From contig QMWA01000052.1 in assembly GCA_003661385.1 (NCBI GenBank), positions 1-9,711 on the forward strand: a DNA stretch of 9,711 nucleotides, in the 5' to 3' direction. Origin of the DNA: Thermoproteota archaeon. Lineage in GTDB: Archaea > Korarchaeota > Korarchaeia > B14-G2. A model generated the notes under the pieces. That model saw only the letters and a program-made list of their open reading frames with translations, was not told where the DNA came from and made no database searches. Shown piece by piece: positions 1-5,535 of this stretch (positions are counted from its first letter, which is position 1; each line of letters starts with the position of its first letter). The translations under genes and the position numbers were made by a program.

Positions 1-104
1 GAGGTACAGTGAGCAATGATGCAGTGGAGCTTATGAGAGTAGTAGTCGTACTTCCAGGTGGAATGCCCACAAGCCGGGCACTTACCCAAGGTGTCCACTG
101 CCAA
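1..104 (-). CDS. Zinc-ribbon protein, 5' end only (gene leaves the window)
   Basis: The minus strand is open from about 182 down to the window edge. I place the start at TTG 104, which gives about 34 residues beginning MAVDTLGKCPACGHSTW. A CxxC knuckle (CPAC) is followed some 18 residues on by a second cysteine pair in HCIIAHC, which fits a treble-clef or zinc-ribbon fold. A box A element (CTTTTAAG on the minus strand, 132-139) lies about 30 bases before the TTG, and a purine-rich GGGAGGG sits between them. The open frame extends upstream of the TTG but holds no ATG there. The C-terminal part is missing, so the function cannot be named. Zinc ribbons occur in transcription factors, ribosomal proteins and IS605-type transposon proteins, and this fragment does not decide among them. 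Confidence 0.45.
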   Translation of the reverse strand, partial: MAVDTLGKCPACGHSTWKYDYYSHKLHCIIAHCT

Positions 105-131
105 GTGCCCGCCCTCCCATGGATAACCCTG

Positions 132-139
132 CTTAAAAG
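132..139 (-). promoter_or_regulatory. Box A (TATA) candidate for the zinc-ribbon gene
   Basis: CTTTTAAG on the minus strand, centred about 31 bases before TTG 104. It resembles the element CTTTTTAAG at 327-335. Confidence 0.35.
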
Positions 140-326
140 CGTTTCCAAGCAGGGTACTGCCAGATGGTGCAGACAGCTGTAATCACATGGGCTTAATAAG
201 CAGCTTACATGCACTGCACTGTGATGCCTGGGGTTAGGGGCAGCAGCCCTTATAGCAGCGCTTATAGCTCTAGCTGCTTCTGCAGGAGCTTCCCGAGCAT
301 GCAGCCTCCAACTCTCAGTCTAGAAT
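140..326. other. Divergent intergenic region, no supported gene
   Basis: This stretch lies between the minus-strand zinc-ribbon gene and the plus-strand polysaccharide operon. It holds several TATA-like words (CTTATTAAG on the minus strand at 192-200, and two CTTATA on the plus strand near 245-265), but none sits at a useful distance from a credible start. One plus-strand frame across roughly 235-310 reads as a hydrophobic alanine/leucine-rich peptide but has no start codon. I see no RNA gene here. Confidence 0.4.
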
Positions 327-335
327 CTTTTTAAG
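327..335 (+). promoter_or_regulatory. Box A (TATA) promoter element of the polysaccharide operon
   Basis: CTTTTTAAG is centred near 331, about 35 bases before the GTG at 366. It predicts a transcript start near 357 and a leader of about 9 bases. It is the only good TATA-like element placed for the five-gene operon, which is consistent with one polycistronic mRNA. Confidence 0.5.
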
Positions 336-365
336 GGGGAGCTGCCCAGCGCCTTGGGCTCTTAG

Positions 366-1004
366 GTGAGAGCCTTGTCCTACCTCAGTGTAGGCCCCAT
401 AGGCCCTGTAGCTCACAGTGTGGCCAAGGTGCTCAGCAAAGAGGGCTTTTCTCCGGCTGCTAGCAGAGGGTTCAGTGTAGCAGGCCCAGTTGCAGTCGGC
501 AGCATGCTCAGGATAGGCTTCGACAGGCTCCATAGGCTCCTAGGTAAGGTCGTAGTCGAGGAGAGGGCTCTGCTGGGTGTAGCTGGCAGAGTAAACTTGA
601 AGCCCTTTGAGGTCTTAATGAAGCATGGTGTGCTCGAGGTTGAGAAGCTTTCAGAAAGCCGTGATCCAGTGTACCATAAGCTGCTAGTAGACCACGGCCT
701 GCTAGAGCACGAGTCAAGGAACATAATGCTTGGCTTAAAGCACTATACGCTGGCAGCCTTCGGAGACCCCCTTGCTGAGCTGATTGCATCTAAGGTGATC
801 GAGAGGGGGCTCAAGCTAGCTACACCAGACGGGGTTCTGTATCTAGCTAGCCTCACAGGGCTGGTTGCACGTGAAGAGTACGCGGCGCTGGAGAAAGATC
901 TTCGAAGCGGAGGTGTGTGGAGCTTGCCAGTAGAGTGGTTTGACAGAGCTAGGGAGACCATCCCAGCTAGAGTAAGCCTGGGGATCTGGCATGAGCACAG
1001 CTGA
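366..1004 (+). CDS. Uncharacterised 212-residue protein, first gene of the polysaccharide operon
   Basis: I do not recognise this protein. GTG 366 follows an in-frame stop (TAG at 363-365) and lies a short distance after the box A at 327-335, so it is the first possible start; the next in-frame methionine is residue 47 (ATG 504). There is no signal peptide or clear membrane helix. The composition is that of a soluble, mostly helical protein. The segment around residues 118-145 (AAFGDPLAELIAS) faintly recalls the helix that carries the FGD motif in archaeal RNase III-like proteins, but the rest does not follow that family, so I make no assignment. The 3' end overlaps the next gene by 14 bases, which points to translational coupling. 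Its position at the head of a glycosyltransferase/deacetylase operon suggests, but does not show, a role in surface polysaccharide metabolism. Confidence 0.65.
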   Translation: MRALSYLSVGPIGPVAHSVAKVLSKEGFSPAASRGFSVAGPVAVGSMLRIGFDRLHRLLGKVVVEERALLGVAGRVNLKPFEVLMKHGVLEVEKLSESRDPVYHKLLVDHGLLEHESRNIMLGLKHYTLAAFGDPLAELIASKVIERGLKLATPDGVLYLASLTGLVAREEYAALEKDLRSGGVWSLPVEWFDRARETIPARVSLGIWHEHS

Positions 1005-1200
1005 GGAGCTGGCTAGAGAAGCTGAGAGGCTTAGGAGGAAGAGGAGGAGGCAGAGGCTAGCTGCAGCAATGCTCCTTTCCATAGGCTTGATCTTCATCCA
1101 GCTAGCTCTAGTGATACCTCCATTCACAGCTTCCTTCATAGCATTTATATTGCTGGGCGCCTTCTCATTTGGGTTCGGGATGTACTTCCTAACTGGGTGA
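991..1200 (+). CDS. Small two-helix membrane protein
   Basis: The protein has 69 residues. Residues 1-23 are strongly basic and helical, with a run of arginines and lysines at 14-22 (LRRKRRRQR). Two hydrophobic helices follow, at about 24-43 and 46-67, joined by a short turn containing a PP pair. By the positive-inside rule both ends should face the cytoplasm. It overlaps the preceding gene by 14 bases and ends 9 bases before the glycosyltransferase start. Small helical-hairpin membrane proteins often accompany polysaccharide synthases as accessory subunits; PgaD in the PgaABCD system, with two helices, is a functional analogue. I see no sequence motif linking it to PgaD, so that role is inferred from size, topology and position. 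Confidence 0.65.
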   Translation: MSTAEELAREAERLRRKRRRQRLAAAMLLSIGLIFIQLALVIPPFTASFIAFILLGAFSFGFGMYFLTG

Positions 1201-1209
1201 GAAAGCCGT

Positions 1210-2217
1210 TTGAAGATAACAGCCATAGTCCCAGCATACAACGAGGAGAAGAGCATAGTGGAGTGTGTAGCCAGCTTAGTCAAGCAGACTAGGCTGCCAG
1301 ATGAGATAGTTCTCGTGAACGACGGTTCATCAGATCGCACAGGGCTCCTGGCAAGCATGCTTGCACACATCGTTGACAGGCTGGTAGTGGTTTCCCTCGC
1401 TGAGAACAGCGGGAACAAGGCTCTAGCCCTCAAGGCTGGCTCCAGGTACATCAGCGGAGACATAGTAGTCTGCCTTGATGCAGACAGCGAGCTCGACTCA
1501 CGCTACATAGAGCTGGTCGAGAGGAGGATGGAGGACCCCTCTGTTGGAGCAGTATGTGGCAGGGTGATCTCAAAGAGCTTCAATATCATCACGATGGTCA
1601 GGCAGCTCGAGTACCTGCTAGCAGACCTGGTGTTCAAGCCAGGGCAAGACGTGATGGGCACCATATTCGTAGCCCCTGGAGTTGGGGGGGCATTCAGAGC
1701 ATACTTGTTCAAGAAGGAGCTTTCAGCTGACACTGTAGCAGAGGACATGGACCTTACACTGTCAGTCCACGAGGCTGGCTTCAAGGTGGTCTATGAGGGC
1801 AAGGCTATAGCATACACACAAGACCCACCGAACCTCAGGAGCTACATAAGGCAGCTTAGGAGATGGCACTCAGGCTTCTTTCAGTGCTTCAGAAAGCACC
1901 TCAGGAGGGTGGGCATCAGGCTGAAGATGTACTTCCTTGGTGTGGTAGCAGAAGGCGTGGTGTGGGTGCTGACTACAGCTCTGGCGTTAGCTGGGGGCAT
2001 GCTGGCCCCACTCGCCCTCTGGGCTGCGATGGAGGTGGCCTTAGGTCTCCTGCTGGCGTGGAGAGGCAGAGGCTATGGCCTAAAGCTGTACCTTGCAGCT
2101 CTAGTGATGCCTGTGTTCAGGGTCCTGAGCCAGGTAGTCTGGTGGCAGAGCCTAGTAAGCGAGCTCCTGCTGAAGAGGAAGCTCACAGCCTGGCTCAGAG
2201 CTGATAGGTATGCCTAG
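1210..2217 (+). CDS. Family 2 membrane glycosyltransferase (processive polysaccharide synthase type)
   Basis: A GT-A fold nucleotide-sugar transferase of 335 residues that probably polymerises a sugar on the inner face of the membrane. Motifs in order: IVPAYNEE (6-13), the nucleotide-binding VNDGSSD (36-42), the metal-binding DAD (90-92), the acceptor-region PGVGGAFR (156-163), the catalytic-base motif EDMD (178-181) and QLRRW (215-219). The last, QxxRW, is characteristic of processive enzymes such as cellulose, hyaluronan and poly-N-acetylglucosamine synthases. Hydrophobic helices follow at roughly 240-285 and 292-312. It is shorter than bacterial PgaC and lacks that enzyme's N-terminal helices. 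The start is TTG 1210, with GGTGA at 1196-1200 as a ribosome binding site that includes the stop of the previous gene. The 3' end overlaps the deacetylase by 8 bases. The sugar used cannot be read from the sequence. Confidence 0.88.
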   Translation: MKITAIVPAYNEEKSIVECVASLVKQTRLPDEIVLVNDGSSDRTGLLASMLAHIVDRLVVVSLAENSGNKALALKAGSRYISGDIVVCLDADSELDSRYIELVERRMEDPSVGAVCGRVISKSFNIITMVRQLEYLLADLVFKPGQDVMGTIFVAPGVGGAFRAYLFKKELSADTVAEDMDLTLSVHEAGFKVVYEGKAIAYTQDPPNLRSYIRQLRRWHSGFFQCFRKHLRRVGIRLKMYFLGVVAEGVVWVLTTALALAGGMLAPLALWAAMEVALGLLLAWRGRGYGLKLYLAALVMPVFRVLSQVVWWQSLVSELLLKRKLTAWLRADRYA

Positions 2218-3061
2218 CAGAGCCCTGCTCCCAGTTATGATAGCAGCAGTCCTTAGCTGCAGCTCACTCTCAGCTTGCTCAGGTGAGCCAGGCAAGGTGG
2301 TGTGCATATTCTTCGATGACGCCTGGAGGAGCCAGCTTGAGAACGCTGTCCCAGTCCTCCTGGAACACGGGTTTAAGGCCTCGTTCGCGGTTCCAACAGC
2401 CTTCATAGGCCTAGACCAAGGCACACCATACGCCAGAATGACCTTAGACGACCTACGTAAGCTCCAGGAGCTAGGCATGGACATAGCCTCCCACTCACAC
2501 ACTCACCCGAACCTCACAGCCCTGAGCAGAGAAGAGCTCTACTATGAGCTGCTTGAGAGCAAGAGGATCCTAGAGAGCCTAGGAGTAGAGGTCAAGACGT
2601 TCGTCTACCCATATGGAGCCTGGAACACGACAGTAGCCCAGGCTGTGGCTGAGGCAGGCTACCTCTGCGCCAGGACAGTAGAGCCAGCTTGCATGAACCT
2701 AACCCTGCTGCCAGACTTCAGGTACCAAGTGCCCTCATGGTCCATAACATCAGAGAGCCCAGAGGTGATATCAGCTATAATAGCAGACAGCCCACCAGGC
2801 TCTCTGATAGTGCTAACCTACCACCACGTATCAGGTGACACACCCAAAGAGGCGTCTACAAGCCCAGCTCTCTTCAGGCAGCACATGCAGGCAGTAGCTG
2901 AAAGCGGAGCTAAGGTGTCTCTCCTACCAGACCTCGTTGAAGGCGGCAGCTCCAGCAGCTGGCCAGACATAAGCCTCCTTCTCATTCTCGTGATAGGAGC
3001 GCTAGTTGGAGCCTCAGTCTCACTGCTTGCCATAGTGAAGAGCCTAAGGAATGCTGGGTGA
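2210..3061 (+). CDS. Polysaccharide deacetylase (NodB domain), secreted and membrane-anchored
   Basis: A carbohydrate esterase family 4 protein of 283 residues that would remove N-acetyl groups from a polysaccharide outside the cell. Residues 1-22 form a signal sequence ending LSAC, which resembles a lipobox with Cys23. The NodB motifs are all visible: motif 1 FFDDAW (34-39; Asp36 and Asp37 for the base and the metal), motif 2 SHSHTH (94-99; metal-binding His95 and His99), motif 3 YPYGAWN (133-139), Trp177, and motif 5 LTYHHV (202-207, with the catalytic histidine). A C-terminal hydrophobic helix (254-276) ends in a basic tail, so the catalytic domain should face outwards, anchored at the C-terminus. 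ATG 2210 overlaps the glycosyltransferase stop by 8 bases. The synthase plus deacetylase arrangement matches PgaC/PgaB and IcaA/IcaB. The substrate is an inference. Confidence 0.87.
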   Translation: MPSRALLPVMIAAVLSCSSLSACSGEPGKVVCIFFDDAWRSQLENAVPVLLEHGFKASFAVPTAFIGLDQGTPYARMTLDDLRKLQELGMDIASHSHTHPNLTALSREELYYELLESKRILESLGVEVKTFVYPYGAWNTTVAQAVAEAGYLCARTVEPACMNLTLLPDFRYQVPSWSITSESPEVISAIIADSPPGSLIVLTYHHVSGDTPKEASTSPALFRQHMQAVAESGAKVSLLPDLVEGGSSSSWPDISLLLILVIGALVGASVSLLAIVKSLRNAG

Positions 3062-3647
3062 GAGCTTGAAGATCGAGTACAACGACTCAGAAGACAAGCT
3101 CACAATAAGGCTATCAAGCGAGAAGGCAGATAGAGTAGTGCAGGTCAACAGGGTCTCCATAGGGTACAGCAGAGAGAGGCCTGTCTTCATCCAGATAAGC
3201 GGAGGCCTAGACTTCGCTAAGGCAGCTACGAGAGCATGCCTCAAGATAAGAGAGGAGGACCCAAGAAGCTTCACGGTCAAAATGCAGAGCTTCTCCAAGC
3301 TCCTCAGGACAGCAGCTGAAAGGGAGCTCTCAGCTATAGCAGCAGGCCTAACGCCACATGGGAAGTTCCTGCTTGCAGTCCTGAGGGGAAAGCCTGTAGG
3401 AGGCCTATACCTGACAAGCAAAGGAAGGCTAGAAGGAGACCACGCAGTCTTCAAGATACTAAGAGACATAAGGAGGGAGAGGGGGGCGGTCAGAGTGGTG
3501 CTATGCAGTTCAGCCATGATACAGGAGCTAGCCAAGCTGTATGGAGCCATGTTCACAGGCATGCTAGCTGGCGGAAAGCCCTCAAGTGAGATGCTGAAGG
3601 CAGTCAAAGACCTGACAAACCTAGTGGTTTCAGCTGAAGGTAGCTAA
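3051..3647 (+). CDS. Uncharacterised 198-residue protein, last intact gene of the operon
   Basis: Not recognised. The start ATG 3051 overlaps the deacetylase by 11 bases; TTG 3066 is a possible alternative. There is no signal peptide or membrane helix, so it should be cytoplasmic. Residues 1-60 alternate charged and hydrophobic residues as expected for beta strands (KIEYNDSEDKLTIRL). The middle (about 60-105) is helical and basic, and a second strand-rich part (107-155) contains FLLAVLRGKPVGGLYLTS and VRVVLCSS. The C-terminal 40 residues look helical. Codon use matches the genes before it. It sits between the deacetylase and the ParA-like remnant, whose reading frame begins inside its last codons. 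It might therefore have been a partner of that ATPase or of the synthase complex, but nothing in the sequence proves either. Confidence 0.65.
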   Translation: MLGESLKIEYNDSEDKLTIRLSSEKADRVVQVNRVSIGYSRERPVFIQISGGLDFAKAATRACLKIREEDPRSFTVKMQSFSKLLRTAAERELSAIAAGLTPHGKFLLAVLRGKPVGGLYLTSKGRLEGDHAVFKILRDIRRERGAVRVVLCSSAMIQELAKLYGAMFTGMLAGGKPSSEMLKAVKDLTNLVVSAEGS

Positions 3648-3965
3648 GATAACAGTGCCGCGCTCACCAAAGGGAGGAGTAGGGAAAACCCTCATACCCT
3701 TGAACACCACAGCTATGCTAGCATTCCTTGGTTATAGCGCAGCGCTCGTGCGCGCAGACAGGGCTAGCAATAAACCACACACCCAGCCTACGCAGAGAAC
3801 TCCAAGAAATCCCTTATGGAAGCCCTACTAAAGGCAGTAGAATTTAAGGTCACAGCCCCCATACAGCAGAGAAGCCTCAGCAGCCACGCAGAAAGGGGAA
3901 GTATACGTAGCACAGGCAAGAGGCTCACAGTTCTCAAGAGCAATAGCAGAGCTCGCAGCCAAATA
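3637..3965 (+). pseudogene. Remnant of a ParA/MinD-like ATPase
   Basis: The frame starting at 3637 reads KVAKITVPRSPKGGVGKT. This is the typical N-terminus of a SIMIBI-class ATPase, with the deviant Walker A motif KGGVGKT at 3670-3690, followed by GYSAALVRAD where family members have the strand GxxVLLVDAD. The frame stops at TAA 3829, only about 64 codons in, where intact ParA/MinD proteins run beyond 200 residues. Later pieces look protein-like in shifted frames (the frame of ATG 3816 reads SLMEALLKAVEF) or back in the first frame (EVYVAQARGSQF, ending at TAG 3963-3965), which suggests several small indels. No ATG or GTG opens the first frame before the Walker motif except GTG 3655. It directly follows the polysaccharide operon. 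BcsQ of cellulose operons is a ParA-like protein, so it may once have belonged there; plasmid partition is the alternative. Confidence 0.6.
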
Positions 3966-4055
3966 GCAACAGCAGACTCCACCAACCCAGTCAAGAAGCA
4001 AGGCTTCATGCTACCATCTAATAACCTCATCCTTCCCTAGTGTTCCGCACAGCAG

Positions 4056-4226
4056 TTAAATGAGTTTGACTCTGAGATTAGACACCTTAGCTATGTCTAA
4101 AGTCTTCATCGCTCGTTATAAGCTTCTCCATCCTATTCACGTAGATAGAGCTATAAGCACATCTGGAACAGGCTTCTAGACTCCAATCTTACGCAATGCT
4201 ATCTGAATTCTGAGAGCCAGGTTCAA
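4056..4226 (-). pseudogene. Remnant of a VapC-like PIN-domain toxin (C-terminal part)
   Basis: Read on the minus strand from 4226, one frame gives LNLALRIQIALRKIGV, then an in-frame TAG (4176-4178), then KPVPDVLIALST. After a shift near 4137, a second frame gives NRMEKLITSDEDF, and after another shift near 4098 a third gives DIAKVSNLRVKLI ending at TAA 4056-4058. Joined together this matches the C-terminal half of PIN-domain ribonucleases: the PDVLIA helix carrying the second acidic residue, the ITSDEDF strand with its active-site acids, and the last beta strand. One stop and two frameshifts in about 57 codons mean it is dead. The N-terminal half, with the first catalytic aspartate, is missing; its place is taken by a nuclease remnant on the other strand. 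Confidence 0.6.
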
Positions 4227-4245
4227 ATCTCGCCTCTTAAGGTAG

Positions 4246-4386
4246 TATATATTCTGCCATAAAACCTGGGAGTACCTTAAGATAAGAGGGTACTCTAAGA
4301 CCATAATGGTAGTAACACCATATGCAGATGAAAGAGCATTAGAAGATGCAAGGAAGCTTAAAGTGGAAGTATATACAAGAGCTTAA
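4246..4386 (+). pseudogene. C-terminal remnant of a probable PD-(D/E)XK-type archaeal nuclease
   Basis: One frame stays open for 46 codons from TAT 4246 to TAA 4384-4386. It reads YIFCHKTWEYLKIRGYSK and then IMVVTPYADERALEDARKL, ending in VEVYTRA. This pattern of a helix, a hydrophobic strand followed by TPYxDE, a helix and a final strand (VEVYT) is what I recall from the C-terminal end of archaeal PD-(D/E)XK nuclease-like proteins (DUF3782-like). The same frame continues upstream across TAG 4243-4245 as RARFKSRLLR (4213-4242), which could be a decayed E-x-K active-site strand, but that part overlaps the PIN remnant. There is no own start apart from ATG 4306. The family call is moderate; coding origin is better supported than the exact family. 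Confidence 0.45.
4270..4295. repeat. 7-bp inverted repeat (GAGTACC/GGTACTC)
   Basis: GAGTACC at 4270-4276 and GGTACTC at 4289-4295 are perfect complements across a 12-base spacer. The site lies inside the nuclease remnant and has no T-run after it, so it is not an obvious terminator. It may be incidental. Confidence 0.4.
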
Positions 4387-4404
4387 GGGTAGGGTTGATA
4401 GCTC

Positions 4405-4413
4405 AAAATAAAA
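4405..4413 (-). terminator. Oligo-T terminator of the PaREP1 gene
   Basis: On the minus strand TTTTATTTT follows the PaREP1 stop codon (4422-4424) by about ten bases. Archaeal RNA polymerase terminates at short T-rich runs of this kind without needing a hairpin. It also separates the gene from the converging nuclease remnant. Confidence 0.5.
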
Positions 4414-4421
4414 TCTTAATG

Positions 4422-4916
4422 TTACTCGCTCTCTAGCAGCTTTCTCAGCTTGCCTATCAGCTCTTTAACATCCCTTATGTAGCCTTTGACCAGCTCTGGG
4501 GGTAGCCATGCTTCATAGAAGTTCCTGTGTAGTTCGCCTGCAGCTGACCACGTCCTCCTCAGCTCAATGTCTCCTGTTCTCTCAACTATGCTGCTCAAGT
4601 ACTCGTGTAGCTCTCTATGGCTTCTAATCTCCCTCCCCTCCTTAGCAGCTACTGCCTTAACCATCTGGGAGGCAGCTCCCCAAGCCTTCTCTGATGCCTG
4701 TACGTAATCACATCTCTTCAAAAACTCCTCCGCATCCCTCATAAACTTCTCAGATAAAGTAGAGTGAACCTCAGCTCTAGACTGAGGGTCAATAGGCTCA
4801 TTAAGGAACTTTGACAAAGCCTCTACCACCAACTCCTCACATGTAACCCCCAGTCTCCTACTCTCCTCCCTCAACCTCCTCTCAATGCTCTTAGGGAGAA
4901 TCAGTGAAACCACCAC
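4422..4916 (-). CDS. PaREP1-family protein
   Basis: A complete small helical protein of the PaREP1 family, first described as a multicopy family in Pyrobaculum aerophilum. I choose GTG 4916 (164 residues, beginning MVVSLILPKSIERRL) because the box A at 4938-4943 predicts transcription from about 4915, and residues coded upstream do not look like the family. The frame is open to GTG 4958, which would add 14 residues; TTG 4925 is another option. Numbering from 4916: a ribbon-helix-helix-like N-terminus (1-38, LGVTCEELVVEALSKFL), then a four-helix body with the family signatures DYVQASEKAWGAA (70-82), RSHREL (98-103) and LHRNFYEAWLP (129-139). The family is thought to be HEPN-related, and HEPN proteins are often toxin-side components. 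The biochemical role is unknown. Terminator 3', dyad 5'. Confidence 0.8.
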   Translation of the reverse strand: MVVSLILPKSIERRLREESRRLGVTCEELVVEALSKFLNEPIDPQSRAEVHSTLSEKFMRDAEEFLKRCDYVQASEKAWGAASQMVKAVAAKEGREIRSHRELHEYLSSIVERTGDIELRRTWSAAGELHRNFYEAWLPPELVKGYIRDVKELIGKLRKLLESE

Positions 4917-4937
4917 AACACTCAACCACCTTACAGC

Positions 4938-4943
4938 TATAAA
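4938..4943 (-). promoter_or_regulatory. Box A (TATA) of the PaREP1 gene
   Basis: TTTATA on the minus strand is centred 24-25 bases before GTG 4916, the spacing expected for a leaderless archaeal mRNA. It lies inside the longer reading frame that opens at 4958, which argues against the longer start. Confidence 0.55.
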
Positions 4944-4950
4944 CCTAGCG

Positions 4951-4986
4951 AACACCACAGTTCAGAGGTGATGTAACTGTGGTGTT
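4951..4986. promoter_or_regulatory. Perfect 12-bp dyad, candidate operator upstream of the PaREP1 promoter
   Basis: AACACCACAGTT (4951-4962) and AACTGTGGTGTT (4975-4986) are exact reverse complements around a 12-base spacer, making a 36-bp dyad. It begins 8 bases upstream of the PaREP1 box A and lies about 90-120 bases before the predicted start of the protease transcript. Half-sites one or two helical turns apart suit a dimeric or tetrameric DNA-binding protein, and the position next to the TFB/TBP site suits repression or activation. No factor is identified. Confidence 0.6.
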
Positions 4987-5009
4987 AAGAGTAGGTTAAT
5001 CGCTCTTAA
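4985..5009. repeat. Second dyad, TTAAGAG/CTCTTAA, adjoining the operator candidate
   Basis: TTAAGAG (4985-4991) and CTCTTAA (5003-5009) are perfect complements across 11 bases, sharing two bases with the larger dyad. The same heptamer recurs at 4234-4240 (as CTCTTAA), 5524-5530 and 5595-5601, all within the accessory stretch. Confidence 0.4.
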
Positions 5010-5076
5010 AGCTCCTCCATGCTGTTTGCTACACTATGTTATCTTCAGCTGCTGTCTTGGGGCTTACTTGAGGAAA

Positions 5077-5084
5077 TCTTTAAG
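5077..5084 (+). promoter_or_regulatory. Box A (TATA) of the split aspartic protease gene
   Basis: TCTTTAAG is centred near 5081, about 37 bases before ATG 5118, and predicts a transcript start near 5107 with a leader of about 11 bases. It supports ATG 5118 over the upstream ATG 5019 in the same frame. Confidence 0.4.
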
Positions 5085-5117
5085 TGTTCTTCGTGGTTAC
5101 TTAGTGGGGTTAGGTAT

Positions 5118-5535
5118 ATGCATGTGAGGGCTAGGATTAGGATTTGTGGTCGGGAGAAGGTTTTTAGTGGTGTTGTACTAGTTGATACTGGGGCTAAGAT
5201 GAGCTTGGTAGATGAGTCTACTGCTGAGCACATAGGCGTTGAGTATACTTGGTAGGAGGCTGGGCTTCATATCTGTATCAGGGCATATTGTGGAGGCTTC
5301 TGAGGCTGTGATTCCTGAGCTGGTGTTGGAAGGTGAGATGCTAAAGTATGAGGCTGTAGCAGTTGTTAACATGCCAGAGAATGTCAAAGAGGTGCTGAGG
5401 GAAGCTGGATTTGACGAGGACTTAATCATAGGTATCCTCGCTTTAGGGAGAGCGAACATGATACTTGATACTATAACTGGAGCATTAAAGAGAGTAAGAG
5501 GCTTCCTCTTCCATTCTGACATCTTAAGAGCGTAA
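5118..5535 (+). pseudogene. Retropepsin-like aspartic protease, split by a single frameshift
   Basis: The first frame (ATG 5118 to TAG 5253-5255) holds the catalytic motif VLVDTGA (residues 20-26, Asp23) followed by AEHIGVEYT, as in archaeal retroviral-type (clan AA) aspartyl proteases. The second frame, which is open from 5239 to TAA 5533-5535, continues with GRRLGFISVSGHIVEASEAV, a hydrophobic IIGILALG (the counterpart of the family's IIG motif) and a final MILDTITGALKR. Skipping one T at 5250 joins the two halves as EYT-GRRLGF, giving about 138 residues, the usual size of this single-domain family, which acts as a dimer. Both flap and core regions are present, so the frameshift is the only visible defect. 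It could be a mutation, a sequencing error, or a +1 recoding site just before the stop. Substrates are unknown. Confidence 0.65.

Noticed and set aside
235-311. Hydrophobic frame (LGLGAAALIAALIALAASAG) that looks like a signal peptide or membrane helix
   Set aside because: No ATG, GTG or TTG start, and a stop shortly after; probably alanine/leucine bias of GC-rich intergenic DNA.
843-1463. 206-codon minus-strand frame
   Set aside because: It runs antisense across the end of the first operon gene, the membrane protein and the glycosyltransferase motifs; serine-rich translation typical of a shadow frame.
3044-3607. 187-codon minus-strand frame
   Set aside because: Antisense to the last operon gene, which overlaps the deacetylase in the normal operon manner; the translation has no family features.
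3816-4040. 74-codon plus-strand ORF starting ATG 3816
   Set aside because: Its first residues look like a frameshifted continuation of the ParA-like remnant and the rest has no protein-like pattern, so it is not called as a separate gene.
4213-4240. GGTTCAAATC, resembling a tRNA T-loop
   Set aside because: The flanking bases do not form a 5-bp T stem, no acceptor, D or anticodon arm can be matched upstream, and the segment reads as part of protein-gene remnants.
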